Positions 51,140 to 60,776 of a stretch of 64,000 nt of DNA are shown piece by piece (positions within the stretch are counted from its first letter, which is position 1; each line of letters starts with the position of its first letter). Below the pieces are notes generated by a model. It was not told the DNA's origin and made no database searches. It saw only the letters and a program-made list of their open reading frames with translations. Origin of the DNA: Bacteroides nordii WAL 11050 = JCM 12987. Its GTDB lineage: Bacteria; Bacteroidota; Bacteroidia; Bacteroidales; Bacteroidaceae. Made by a program: the position numbers and the translations under genes. Location: assembly GCA_000613465.1 (NCBI GenBank), contig BAJA01000016.1:1-64000 (forward strand), written 5' to 3'.

Positions 51140-53773
51140 ATGAAACGGAATCTCTTTATCCTCATCATTGTACTAACAGCAATATGCGGAGATACGGCAG
51201 CACAAGATTTGAAGGAAAAAGTAAGCAATTACTTTCAGTTACATACAGCCTATCCACAGGAGAAGTTGTACTTGCATCTTGATAAGCCATATTATGCTGC
51301 CGGTGAGAGAATTTACTGGAAGGGTTATTTGGTAGATGCAGTATCTCATATTCCGTATACAAAGAGCAATTTTGTATATGTAGAATTAATAAACCGGGAT
51401 GACAAGGTTATCAGTAAACATAAGGTAAGGAGAGAACAAGGAGGCTTTCATGGCAGTATTCTGCTTCCGGCTGATATTCCGGCAGGAGAATACTACATGA
51501 GAGCATTTACGCAGTGGATGCTGAATGCCGGTGAGGAGTACTTTTATTACCGCCGTTTGCGTATTGGTAATGCACTCGACAGAAGTATTCAGTCGGCTGT
51601 TCGTTATGAAGATTCTTCGAGAGAGGGATATTGTACGGCTATTATCCGTTTCACGGATGAGACGAACAAACCCTTGTCTGGTATTCAGGTACAAAGCTGG
51701 CTTACCGTGATGCGTAAAAAGGCCGAACGCTATTCGCGTCGCACCAATGCACAGGGAGAAATCAGTTTTGACATACCGCTTGCCGAAAAACAGGACCGTG
51801 AACGGGCCATTGAGATTACTTTTAAGGATGATCTTTACAATTATGATAAGACATTTTACGTACCCCTGTTGGGAGACAGGAAGAAAGAGTTTGCTCTGAG
51901 TTTCTTTCCCGAAGGAGGTGATCTGCTGGATGGAAGCCGCCAACGGGTAGCTTTTAAGGCTCAGCGAAAAGATGGGCATAGCTGTGAAATACACGGCTTC
52001 TTATTGGATGAAGCCGGAGATACGATTACCCGTATCCGGACGGAACATGACGGGATGGGTGTTTTTACACTTCTTCCGGCTGCCGGGCAGAAATATCGCG
52101 TAAAAGCTTCATTGGATAGTGTAATATATCGTGAGTTTACATTGCCGGAGGTGAAAACCGAAGGGCGTCAGTTAAGTGTGACTCACCGGAAAGGGATTAT
52201 ACAGTATAATATTTTGAAGGCATCGCAGGAACAATGGAACGATACACTTTATCTGGTAGGGCATACTCGTGGACATTTAACTGTTTTTCTTCCTCTGACC
52301 TCTGATCGTGCTTCCGGTCGTTTCCGTGAAACGGAACTGTCCGAGGGGTTGACAGAGTTACTGTTGGCCAATAGTAGCGGTACTGTATTGAGTCGGCGCC
52401 TTGTCTTTGTGGTTCCCGAAGAGTTGGTGAATCTTGATATGAATCCGTTCCCTGAACTCCCGGAACGACGTAAGTTAGTAGAGATTCCGCTTCGTTTCAC
52501 AGATCTGCAAGGAACGCCGGTTCAAGGTGTTTTCTCTGTTAGCCTGACAGATAAAAGCCTGGTCATTCCGGATACATTATCCGGTAATATTCGTTCCGAT
52601 ATTTTGTTAACTTCTGATCTGAAAGGATATATAGAAAATCCCGGTTACTATTTTCTAAAGAGAGATGCCCGTACGGAATACAATACCGATTTATTAATGC
52701 TTACTCATGGTTGGACTCGCTTCCATCACGATAATATAGCAGAGTTGCCTACTATTCAAATTGATTACTTTATGGAGGGAGGGCAAACCGTCACCGGAAA
52801 GGCGACTACCATGTTCGGTGGAAAGGCCAAGGGATGCCCTGTTGCACTGATGGCTCCTTCGCAGGGAATTTCTGCTACTACCTATACTGACGAGGAGGGA
52901 AACTTTGTATTTGACGGAATTGAATATCGTGACACGGTTACGTTCGTAGCACAAGCACGAAGCCAGGCCGGACTTTCTACTGTGTTTCTGCGCGTAGATT
53001 CGCTTCCTTATTTCTCACCTCATAACCCATTTCCGGTAATTGCTGAGGAGGACCGTAAATTTCAGGAATACGATAATATGGTTCGTAATGCTTATCTGAG
53101 TGAAGGAGGCATGCAGGTAGTACGCTTGAACGAGGTTACTATCACTGCTTCAAAGCGCGATGCAAATGCTTTTTCCAGCGTATATGGCGGATTGGCAGAT
53201 TATCGGGCTACGGGTGAAGAACTAAGACGTTTTGGCGGTTCCACCGGATACGATATATTGATGCGTGTCCCCAGTGTAAGGGTATCAGGTGATCTTATTA
53301 CGCTATCCGGACAAACCCGTGCACCCCTGTTCCTGATAGACGAAATGCGCTTTGAAGGGGAGGATGCAGTAGAATCACTTAGAGGACTGGATGCTAATGA
53401 TATCAAATCTATTGAAATTGTAAAAAGTGTTTCTGCCGGTTTTTTAGGTCCTGAAGCTTCTGCCGGTGCTATTCTTATTATGTTGAACACGGGTGCTGAG
53501 GTAAAAGCAAAAGCTTCACCGGGTCTGACCGTGTTTACCACACAAGGATACAACAAAGCTGTTGAATTTTATCATCCGGTGTATGAAACCCTTGAACAGA
53601 TAAGTAATCAAAAGTCGGATGTTCGAAGTACTATTTATTGGAATCCGGCACTAAATACAGATGCTGACGGGAAAGCGGTTATCCGTTTTTATACTCCTGA
53701 TAATTTGGTAAAACCACACCTGATAATGGAAGGAATTACAGCCGGTGGGTATCTGATGAGATTTGAAAGATAG
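51140..53773 (+). CDS. MG2-domain and TonB-plug-domain protein without a beta-barrel
   Basis: 877 aa with a signal peptide (LFILIIVLTAICGDTAAQ). An alpha-2-macroglobulin MG2-like domain is near the start (LHLDKPYYAAGERIYWKGYL, about 35-130). Further Ig-like and carboxypeptidase-regulatory-like units follow (TVTGKATTMFGGKAKGCPVA, about 550-630). A TonB receptor plug lies at about 690-790 (GYDILMRVPSVRVSGD, SIEIVKSVSAGFLGPEASAG). The tail ADGKAVIRFYTPDNLVKPHL is MG-like. There is no 22-stranded barrel after the plug, so it is not a transporter. Similar proteins are common in Bacteroidetes, with unknown function. Confidence 0.8.
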   Translation: MKRNLFILIIVLTAICGDTAAQDLKEKVSNYFQLHTAYPQEKLYLHLDKPYYAAGERIYWKGYLVDAVSHIPYTKSNFVYVELINRDDKVISKHKVRREQGGFHGSILLPADIPAGEYYMRAFTQWMLNAGEEYFYYRRLRIGNALDRSIQSAVRYEDSSREGYCTAIIRFTDETNKPLSGIQVQSWLTVMRKKAERYSRRTNAQGEISFDIPLAEKQDRERAIEITFKDDLYNYDKTFYVPLLGDRKKEFALSFFPEGGDLLDGSRQRVAFKAQRKDGHSCEIHGFLLDEAGDTITRIRTEHDGMGVFTLLPAAGQKYRVKASLDSVIYREFTLPEVKTEGRQLSVTHRKGIIQYNILKASQEQWNDTLYLVGHTRGHLTVFLPLTSDRASGRFRETELSEGLTELLLANSSGTVLSRRLVFVVPEELVNLDMNPFPELPERRKLVEIPLRFTDLQGTPVQGVFSVSLTDKSLVIPDTLSGNIRSDILLTSDLKGYIENPGYYFLKRDARTEYNTDLLMLTHGWTRFHHDNIAELPTIQIDYFMEGGQTVTGKATTMFGGKAKGCPVALMAPSQGISATTYTDEEGNFVFDGIEYRDTVTFVAQARSQAGLSTVFLRVDSLPYFSPHNPFPVIAEEDRKFQEYDNMVRNAYLSEGGMQVVRLNEVTITASKRDANAFSSVYGGLADYRATGEELRRFGGSTGYDILMRVPSVRVSGDLITLSGQTRAPLFLIDEMRFEGEDAVESLRGLDANDIKSIEIVKSVSAGFLGPEASAGAILIMLNTGAEVKAKASPGLTVFTTQGYNKAVEFYHPVYETLEQISNQKSDVRSTIYWNPALNTDADGKAVIRFYTPDNLVKPHLIMEGITAGGYLMRFER

Positions 53774-53810
53774 ACTTAAAATAATATTGTTTCACTAAAA
53801 AAATAACATT

Positions 53811-54620
53811 ATGAAAAAGATTACATTATTGGCAAGTATTTTATTTGTGGGATTTGCGTCCGTTCAGGCACAAGATGAAGAACCTTTGACAAATTTGGCT
53901 TTGAATAAAACAGCTACGGCAAGTTCCCAATTCCGGGATAACTTGGGGCCAAGTTATGCTTTTGATGGAATTGCAAATAGCACAGGTTCGCGTTGGAGTG
54001 CAGCAGATCATAAAGGCACTGGTGACGGTGAGATAAATACAGGTGAAAATTCCTGGCTACAAGTTGATTTGGGAGAAGCTCTTGAGTTTAATAAGATACT
54101 TATTACAGAGTACTCTAATAAGATTAATAAATATCGTATTGAAGTAACAGATGATGCAACGGATGACTTAAGTTGGGAATCAATTTTAGGGGATGTAGAA
54201 CAAACTTTTGAAGGTATAAAAGGTAAAGTGAATCCATGGCCGGAAATCACATTCCCTGCTGTTACCAAACGTTATGTGCGTCTTTGGATTATTGAATCTT
54301 TCACTTTTAGAGGAAGTGGTGTACTTGATGAACCCAGTATCTGTGAAATGGAAATCTACAATGATCCCAGCCTTAGTACAGGTCTTACATCTACCGATGC
54401 CGATAAACTTCTTTCGTTGAATGTAGATGGCGAGCAACTTCAGATTAAAACTGCACAAGCTGTGAATTCTGTAAAAGTAATCGATTTGAGCGGACGTACC
54501 GTTATCGAGCAACCTTTCAATTCAACAATTTCTGTAGCTAATCTTTCATCAGGAGTTTATTTGGTTCAGTTAGAAACATCAGAAGGAACTCTTATTACCC
54601 GTAAAATCGTGAAAAAGTAA
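53811..54620 (+). CDS. Discoidin (F5/8 type C) protein with Por-type C-terminal sorting domain
   Basis: 269 aa: signal peptide (ILFVGFASVQAQ), one F5/8C carbohydrate-binding module (NLALNKTATASSQFRDNLGP .. KRYVRLWIIESFTF, about 25-190), and a C-terminal domain (about 195-269, VKVIDLSGRTVIEQPF, ISVANLSSGVYLVQLET, KIVKK) that looks like a type A T9SS sorting domain. It has no catalytic domain, unlike its two larger relatives downstream, which share the same ends. A long hairpin terminator follows. Confidence 0.82.
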   Translation: MKKITLLASILFVGFASVQAQDEEPLTNLALNKTATASSQFRDNLGPSYAFDGIANSTGSRWSAADHKGTGDGEINTGENSWLQVDLGEALEFNKILITEYSNKINKYRIEVTDDATDDLSWESILGDVEQTFEGIKGKVNPWPEITFPAVTKRYVRLWIIESFTFRGSGVLDEPSICEMEIYNDPSLSTGLTSTDADKLLSLNVDGEQLQIKTAQAVNSVKVIDLSGRTVIEQPFNSTISVANLSSGVYLVQLETSEGTLITRKIVKK

Positions 54621-54626
54621 TTTAAT

Positions 54627-54709
54627 GGTCAGCTTACCGTCCGTATAATCGGGCTCTTTTGTCTATCGGGAGCATTTAACAGACGGTAAGCTGGCCTTTT
54701 CTTTTTTTA
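54627..54709 (+). terminator. Long hairpin terminator after the discoidin gene
   Basis: GGTCAGCTTACCGTC (54627) pairs with GACGGTAAGCTGGCC (to 54696) over 15 bp, with an inner structured loop (GGGCTC and GGGAGC) and a T-rich tail. Confidence 0.8.
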
Positions 54710-54726
54710 ATTTAATATCTACTATC

Positions 54727-56679
54727 ATGAGAAAACCTTTACTACTATCGTTGATATTCTTTGTATTATCTGTTACAACCTATGCTCAGAGCAATGTGAT
54801 CAATCTGGCGCTCAATAAACCATCCGAAGCAAGTACAATATATGACAGCCGTTTTCCGGCATCCAAAGCTTTTGACGGAGACAACACAGACAACTCCCGT
54901 TGGTCCGCAGCAAAGAATGCTGCCACCGATCAATGGTTACAGGTAGATTTACAGGAAGCTACTTTGTTTGATCGTATTCTTGTGACGGAATATAAAAATG
55001 AAAAACGTATCAGTTCTTTTAAAGTACAGGTTTCTGATGATACAGTGCTATGGACGGATGTGGCTGTGGTGAATAGTTCAATTCCCGACGGTGGAATTAT
55101 TTCTTTTGAACCGGTAACCAGTCGTTATGTCCGTCTTTTTATTGTTTTGGCCACAAGAGAACCTACTATTAATGAAATGGGAGTTTATTATCAAAAGACT
55201 CCCTTGCCAGACCTGGGCGTAACTATGAAGTTTGAAGATATGAGAGGACCACTTACTGATGTGGAACTAACTTATTATAAAGCTTACCTGAAAGGGCTTT
55301 CACCTGCCACTAATAATATTGGAAATACGCTGGTGTATGGTCGTATCGGACTGGCTGCTGAAGGTATGGCATTTATGTATGCTGCTACAAGAGACCGGGA
55401 AATTCTTGATATTCTGATTCGCCATTGTGATTATATGTTGTATTGCCGCAATGACCAACCTGGTGGAGATAAGCGTACTATTTGGACCGGAATCGTTGAG
55501 AAATGCTGGCCTAATAAGGCTATGGGGGAACTTGATCAACCCTATTCCGGATCGGAAAACGGAGATATTCTGGGGCATATCTACTTCTGTGCATACCTTA
55601 TTTTATTAAGTCCCGAACTGCACGCTCTTGAAGCTCCGGCAAGTGATAAACTGACAGATTGGGGTACTACTTATCTGGACAGAGCAAAGAAGTTCATTGC
55701 CATGTGCGATGAAGGAATGGAGTTTGTTGAAAAACTTATTGCAAAAGATGGTAGAATGTACTATCCCAATACTCCTGCGTGGAGAGCTATGGGAACTTTC
55801 TATGCAGATCGCAATGGACGTGGTATTCCGGTGAATCAGCAGATGATGCTTTTAAATGGATTCCAGAAAGCTGTGGAATGTTATGAAGTGCTTGGCATCA
55901 ATCCGGAGAAGAAGGAAGAATATATGAAAGTGATACAGAATTCTATTGATTGGCAAAACGAAACACTGGAAACGCGAAGGATTACTGTGAATGGAGTTTC
56001 ACAGGAATATTGCCGGTGGTATTACCATATGGCAGGCAACACTGTAGAAGATTACGGACATGCTGCATTCACAATGCAAACTTATTATAAACTATTGGAT
56101 AGCGGGTTGTTTACTAACTTAGATACCGCGAAGCTTATTCGCTTTTCAAATACTTTTAAGTATGTGATGTATGATAAAGCTACGCATACGGTATCTCATA
56201 AAGTAGATGGAACTACCCCCAGTTCGGAAAGCCGCTCTTCTGCAGCAAAAGCAGGTTGGGTACTTCTTTCTATTGTAGATCCCGAATTATATGACTATTT
56301 ACTCACTATGCCCGGAAAGACAGCAACCGACCCGGGATTGATGGCTCATTTTCTATATGCTAAAAGTAAAATGTTTGGTATAAAAGGATTTACGGCTTCT
56401 CCAATAGATTTATCCAATTATGGTAAAGGTACTGGAATAGAATCTGCTAACACAGCTTCAGAGAATATCTACATATCCGGCTTGGTGAAGGACCGGTTGT
56501 TCATAGAGACCGGATTACCATTGAAATCCGTGAAGGTTATTGCTATGGATGGCCAGGTATTGATTAATCAATCTTTTGAGTCGGAAGTGTCGGTAGCTCA
56601 TTTATCATCCGGTATTTATCTGGTACGGCTTGAGGCGATGGATGGTAGTGTTATTATTAAAAAGATTATCAAACAATAA
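54727..56679 (+). CDS. Discoidin plus helical-barrel secreted protein, paralogue 1
   Basis: 650 aa: signal peptide (LIFFVLSVTTYAQ), F5/8C module (about 25-155), then a mostly helical domain of about 400 residues. This has RHCDYMLYCRNDQPGGDKR, WTGIVEKCWPNK, SENGDILGHIYFCAYLILLS, CRWYYHMAGNTVEDYGHAA and VDPELYDYLLTMPG. The alternating helical pattern suggests an (alpha/alpha)6 toroid, as in many lyases and glycosidases, but I do not recognise the family. The C-terminus has a Por-type sorting-like domain (VAHLSSGIYLVRLEA, KKIIKQ). Catalytic role unproven. Confidence 0.75.
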   Translation: MRKPLLLSLIFFVLSVTTYAQSNVINLALNKPSEASTIYDSRFPASKAFDGDNTDNSRWSAAKNAATDQWLQVDLQEATLFDRILVTEYKNEKRISSFKVQVSDDTVLWTDVAVVNSSIPDGGIISFEPVTSRYVRLFIVLATREPTINEMGVYYQKTPLPDLGVTMKFEDMRGPLTDVELTYYKAYLKGLSPATNNIGNTLVYGRIGLAAEGMAFMYAATRDREILDILIRHCDYMLYCRNDQPGGDKRTIWTGIVEKCWPNKAMGELDQPYSGSENGDILGHIYFCAYLILLSPELHALEAPASDKLTDWGTTYLDRAKKFIAMCDEGMEFVEKLIAKDGRMYYPNTPAWRAMGTFYADRNGRGIPVNQQMMLLNGFQKAVECYEVLGINPEKKEEYMKVIQNSIDWQNETLETRRITVNGVSQEYCRWYYHMAGNTVEDYGHAAFTMQTYYKLLDSGLFTNLDTAKLIRFSNTFKYVMYDKATHTVSHKVDGTTPSSESRSSAAKAGWVLLSIVDPELYDYLLTMPGKTATDPGLMAHFLYAKSKMFGIKGFTASPIDLSNYGKGTGIESANTASENIYISGLVKDRLFIETGLPLKSVKVIAMDGQVLINQSFESEVSVAHLSSGIYLVRLEAMDGSVIIKKIIKQ

Positions 56680-56699
56680 TTGAAGATAAAATAAACAGT

Positions 56700-58673
56700 A
56701 TGAAACGATTTGCAATTTCATTTATTTTCCTTTTAGGATTGACAATTTTTGTAGTACAAGGGCAGGCAGTGAATCTTGCTTTAAATAAAACATATTCAGC
56801 AAGTTCGATCTGGGGTAGTACATATACGGCCAAGAATGCTTTTGACGGAAATGCTGCGTCGCGTTGGTCGGCAGAGAAAGGTTCCATAAATAATCAGTGG
56901 GTACAAGTAGATTTCGGAACTTCTGTAGAATTTGACCGGGTAGTAATAAAAGAGTATGGTACTCGTGTGTCCAGTTACCAGATCCGGGTTTCCGATAACG
57001 GTGAAAAGTGGCTTATTGCTGCTCAGGGAACAATTATTGAGTCGGATGAAGTGTTAGAGTTATTGGCTCCCCAAAACAAACGCTATTTGCGACTTTATAT
57101 TATTTCAGCCCTTTCAGAACCCAGTATTTATGAAATAGGTGTATTTAATAAGGTGGCAGAAGTATCTAAACCTATTTTAGGAGAGGGCATGTATTTTGAA
57201 GATCCCAGAGGGCCACTGACCAAATCAGAGGTGGATTATTTTAAGGCTTATGTTGCTAAAACAAACAAATTTCCATTACCGACTTCAAATATTGGAAATC
57301 AATTGGTTTATGGTAAACAAGGGATTGGTGCGGAAGGACTTGCTTGGATGTACAAGACAACAGGTGACAAAGAAATTTTGGATGTTTTCATAAGGCATTG
57401 CGATTATATGCTTAATTGTCGTAATGATCAGCAGGGAGGCGAAAAGCGTATTCTTTGGACCGGGCGTGTAGAAAAGTGTTGGCCTAATAAAGACAAAACA
57501 GAGGGAGAGCAATTGGAGAAGTATTCTGCTTCTGAAAATGGAGATATCTTAGGACATATTTACTTCTGTGCCTATTTGATTTTACTTAGTCCGGATTTAC
57601 TGGATCAGCAAGCACCGGTAAGTGATAAGAAGAATTACATTGATTTTGGTACTACCTATCGGGATCGTGCCATGAAATATATTCAAATGTGTGATGAGGT
57701 GATGGATGAGTTTTATGTACCTCGTTTTGTCACTGATACCTATACGCTCAACTGGCCCAATTGTCCGGAATGGAACTGGTTAGGACAAGCCATTGGATAT
57801 AGATTTCCTGTCAACCAGCAAGCGATGGCTCTGAATGCTTTCCATAAAGCATTGGAATGTTATGCTGTGTTAGGTATCAATCCCGAGAAACAAGCTCTTT
57901 ATAAGAAGGTGGTGCAGGTTTCTATAGATGGACAGGCTGAAACCTTAAAGCCTGTAAAGGTGACGGTAAACGGAGAGACCAAGAACTGTTATCTTTGGTA
58001 TTATCATATGAATGGAGGAACTAAAGTAGAAGATTTCGATCATTCTTCCTATGCTATGTTGCAATATTATAAAGCTTACGAAAGTGATTTATTTGAAAAT
58101 GTAACGCTTGACAAAATGCAGACATTTATTAATACGGTGAAATATATCATGTGGGATGAAACCACTCGTACGGTTTCCGATCACGTGAATGGTCAAGAGA
58201 CAGCACTTAAAGATAGGAGAGACAATACTCTACCGGGATGGATACAGATGTCATACTTCGATCCGGAATTTTGGGAATATAACTTGAAAATGAGAGGAAA
58301 CGTGACAGGCGAAGTAGGTCGTATGGGGCATTTTCTATATATGAAGAGCCGTCTTTTCGGCTATGCAGATGATTTGGATGCTCACCCCATCAACATTACC
58401 CGTTATGGAGGATATGACCCCACGGCCATTACACCATCAACTACTGTAGGAAAGGATAATATTCTTATTTCCGGTCCTGTTAAAGATATACTGAACATCG
58501 TAGTAGAACGGGAACTTAAAACTGTACGGATTGCTGATCTTAGTGGACGCATCATGTTAAATCAACCTTATGAGGAAAATATTTCCGTCTCTCATTTACC
58601 TGCCGGTATCTATGTTGTACTGATGGAGACGATAGATGGTCAAGGTTGTGTGGTGAAGATAGTAAAAGAATAA
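56700..58673 (+). CDS. Discoidin plus helical-barrel secreted protein, paralogue 2
   Basis: 657 aa and the same order as the gene 20 bases upstream: signal peptide (LLGLTIFVVQGQA), F5/8C module, helical domain (RHCDYMLNCRNDQQGGEKR, RVEKCWPNKD, SENGDILGHIYFCAYLILLS, CYLWYYHMNGGTKVEDFDHS) and a Por-like C-terminal domain (VRIADLSGRIMLNQPY, GIYVVLMET). The shared blocks mark a tandem duplication. Cys, Trp and acidic residues are kept between copies, which points to a conserved active site of unknown type. Confidence 0.75.
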   Translation: MKRFAISFIFLLGLTIFVVQGQAVNLALNKTYSASSIWGSTYTAKNAFDGNAASRWSAEKGSINNQWVQVDFGTSVEFDRVVIKEYGTRVSSYQIRVSDNGEKWLIAAQGTIIESDEVLELLAPQNKRYLRLYIISALSEPSIYEIGVFNKVAEVSKPILGEGMYFEDPRGPLTKSEVDYFKAYVAKTNKFPLPTSNIGNQLVYGKQGIGAEGLAWMYKTTGDKEILDVFIRHCDYMLNCRNDQQGGEKRILWTGRVEKCWPNKDKTEGEQLEKYSASENGDILGHIYFCAYLILLSPDLLDQQAPVSDKKNYIDFGTTYRDRAMKYIQMCDEVMDEFYVPRFVTDTYTLNWPNCPEWNWLGQAIGYRFPVNQQAMALNAFHKALECYAVLGINPEKQALYKKVVQVSIDGQAETLKPVKVTVNGETKNCYLWYYHMNGGTKVEDFDHSSYAMLQYYKAYESDLFENVTLDKMQTFINTVKYIMWDETTRTVSDHVNGQETALKDRRDNTLPGWIQMSYFDPEFWEYNLKMRGNVTGEVGRMGHFLYMKSRLFGYADDLDAHPINITRYGGYDPTAITPSTTVGKDNILISGPVKDILNIVVERELKTVRIADLSGRIMLNQPYEENISVSHLPAGIYVVLMETIDGQGCVVKIVKE

Positions 58674-58677
58674 TAAC

Positions 58678-58745
58678 ATTTTATCAATTTATATATTTCA
58701 TGAAATTTGGTATTTATAGAAATTTGAAGTATTAATTGATAAAAT
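58678..58745. repeat. 12-bp inverted repeat after the discoidin operon
   Basis: ATTTTATCAATT (58678-58689) and AATTGATAAAAT (58734-58745) enclose TTTCATGAAA. There is no T tract; it may be a weak terminator or operator. Confidence 0.45.
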
Positions 58746-58843
58746 ATATGATGAGATGCAGATAAACGGAAGAATCCCTGTGATGTTATTATGCGTAATG
58801 GACAAAGAGTAATAAATGATACGATATGAATAGACATTGTTAA

Positions 58844-59226
58844 ATGACCAATATGAAATACTTTATTTTATTACTATTGATGTGTTTTTCTCATTCAATA
58901 CTGGGACAAACAAGTGAAAAAAATGACACTGCCTTACAAGGACGAACGGGAACTTTGTTGATTGTATTTCCACTTGTTACCGATATTCATTTGAAAAAGA
59001 CCATATACCCTATTGTTTATCCTCTTTTAGTGATAAATAATGTGCCAATAAAAGATGAAAAAATGGTAGATTGTTTTCGTAATCATTTTGATAGAACGAA
59101 AATAAAAAGATAAAGAAAATTTCGAAAGTTGAAGCTGAGAAAAAAGGTATTCCTAATGTTCCGGAAGATGGAGCATTGTTAGTAACCACTAAGAAAGGAT
59201 ACTATTTTGATTTTTTTTGTGAATAA
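58844..59226 (+). CDS. Small secreted plug-like protein, copy 1 (one-base frameshift)
   Basis: Signal peptide MTNMKYFILLLLMCFSHSIL. The mature part (YPLLVINNVPIKDEKMVDCF, then after one A restored near 59108, SKVEAEKKGIPNVPEDGALL and TTKKGYYFDFFCE) is a paralogue of the gene at 59890. The blocks PLLVINNVP and TTKKG recall the start and end of TonB receptor plug domains. 127 aa after repair. Function unknown. Confidence 0.62.
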
Positions 59227-59273
59227 ACAGGCTTTGTGCATTATTGAATTGATTTTTTAAACGCTGAAACAGT

Positions 59274-59744
59274 ATGAAGAAATTATTTTTAATAGTATGT
59301 TTGGGAATGTTGGCATTTGCTTGTTCCTCTATTTATAAATACGCTTCTGATGGAGTGAATGAATCTGGACAAAGGTACGAATTACAAGTGCGTAGTTTTT
59401 CAGAAATACCCAAAAGTTTACTGGAAAATATGAACAAAATGGGAATGGATAGTGCTTTAGTACTCAATGAGTATGAGGGAAGATATTTAAATTTTATTTT
59501 TAAAGTAGATACGTTAGATTTTAATCTTGTTGGGAAAAAGGTTGGTTTTTCAGAAAGTAAAATAGAATATTTTAGAGACACTCGTAGGCGTTTTGACCAT
59601 AACTACTCCACTTTGAGTAGTTTATATATTTTTGATGCTGCTCAAAGAGTAGAAAGTGGCGGTTATGATGCTGCTATTACTGATGGGGATATATTTGTAA
59701 TACCAATAGAGAAAGTTGTTAAAAGATTAAAGAAGAAGCATTAG
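59274..59744 (+). CDS. Unrecognised small lipoprotein
   Basis: 156 aa with a lipoprotein signal (MKKLFLIVCLGMLAFACSS; Cys at the lipobox AFAC). The mature part is mixed alpha/beta (RYELQVRSFSEIPKSLLENM, YLNFIFKVDTLDFNLVGKKV) with a basic tail (VVKRLKKKH). It lies between the two plug-like paralogues, so it may share an operon or role with them. I recognise no family. Confidence 0.6.
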   Translation: MKKLFLIVCLGMLAFACSSIYKYASDGVNESGQRYELQVRSFSEIPKSLLENMNKMGMDSALVLNEYEGRYLNFIFKVDTLDFNLVGKKVGFSESKIEYFRDTRRRFDHNYSTLSSLYIFDAAQRVESGGYDAAITDGDIFVIPIEKVVKRLKKKH

Positions 59745-59889
59745 TGAAAAAGTATGAAATGATTGATGTTTCTTATATGATATGGAATTTTGATAATGAT
59801 CTGTTGGCAACAATTGAATATTTTGAATGACTGTCAATTTTAGATGTTTTCCGAAGTATTGGTGTAATTAAACAAATAAAAATGTTCAA

Positions 59890-60312
59890 ATGATAAGGAT
59901 ATGTTTTGTTCTATTCTTTTTAGTGGTTGGTGTTGCAAATAGCATATGCCAAAATAATAATAAGTTGCAAACTATTTCTCAGATTGCTTCTGATGACAGT
60001 ATAGTAGTTTCAGCTATTGACGCTCTTCTTGTTTATCCATTAACAAGCGATAAAAGTATTGAAGAATATAAGAAAAGGGCCGGTGTAAATAATCATTTTA
60101 TTTTCCCTTTATTGATTTTAAATGATATAATAATCAGGGAGGAGAAAAAAGTGAATTGCTTTAGAAACCGGTTTGATTTTACGAATATGAAAAATACAAA
60201 ACTAATTTCAAAAGCAAAAGCAGAGAAAAAAGGGATTCCCAATGTGCCGAAAGATGGAGTATTGTTTGTAACTACTAAGAAAGGGTATTATTTTGATTTT
60301 TCTTGTGAATAA
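59890..60312 (+). CDS. Small secreted plug-like protein, copy 2
   Basis: 140 aa with a signal peptide (MIRICFVLFFLVVGVANSIC). FPLLILNDIIIREEKKVNCF, KAKAEKKGIPNVPKDGVLF and VTTKKGYYFDFSCE closely match copy 1 at 58844. The pattern of PLLILND, a middle segment, and GVLFVTTKKG resembles an isolated TonB plug domain (compare PLIVIDG and GVVLITTK). Two Cys (positions near 99 and 139) could form a disulfide. No barrel, so it is not a receptor. Confidence 0.65.
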   Translation: MIRICFVLFFLVVGVANSICQNNNKLQTISQIASDDSIVVSAIDALLVYPLTSDKSIEEYKKRAGVNNHFIFPLLILNDIIIREEKKVNCFRNRFDFTNMKNTKLISKAKAEKKGIPNVPKDGVLFVTTKKGYYFDFSCE

Positions 60313-60382
60313 ATAATACTTGCATGTACTGATGTTTTTTTATGAGATTTGGAATGATACACTTTTTCTTAAAGATAAAAAT

Positions 60383-60739
60383 ATGAAATTCCTAAAGGTT
60401 ACTATATTGGCGTTTATAGTTGTAGCTTTTACTTCTTGTGATTGTTTACAACATATACAAGGTGTTGTGGTTGATTCTGAAACCCGATTGCCAATAAATA
60501 AGGTAATGGTAAAAAGAGTAATGGCAAAAGAAGACAGCAGAAACAGGGCTATATATACGGATAGTCTTGGAAATTTTGAAATTACCTCAATGACAGGTGG
60601 TATATTGGGTTGTCCTAAAATCTCACTCTCTCTTGAAAAAGAGGGATATAATAAAGTGAAAAAAAAATACAAGTGTTGCACAGGTAATGTCGTTATTGCT
60701 TTAAAAAGGCAAGCGGAAGGAAAAACGGAAAAACGTTAA
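60383..60739 (+). CDS. Small lipoprotein with carboxypeptidase-regulatory-like domain
   Basis: I chose the ATG at 60383 because it gives a lipoprotein signal (MKFLKVTILAFIVVAFTSC). An upstream in-frame ATG at 60320 would add a non-signal leader. The mature part is one CarboxypepD_reg-like beta-sandwich: QGVVVDSETRLPINKVMVKR, TDSLGNFEITSM, SLSLEKEGYNKVKKKYKCC. About 118 aa. This domain is also the N-terminal unit of many Bacteroides TonB receptors, which fits the plug-like neighbours. Confidence 0.65.
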   Translation: MKFLKVTILAFIVVAFTSCDCLQHIQGVVVDSETRLPINKVMVKRVMAKEDSRNRAIYTDSLGNFEITSMTGGILGCPKISLSLEKEGYNKVKKKYKCCTGNVVIALKRQAEGKTEKR

Positions 60740-60776
60740 CTAATTAAACAGTATAAAACTATTTATATCATTAAAG

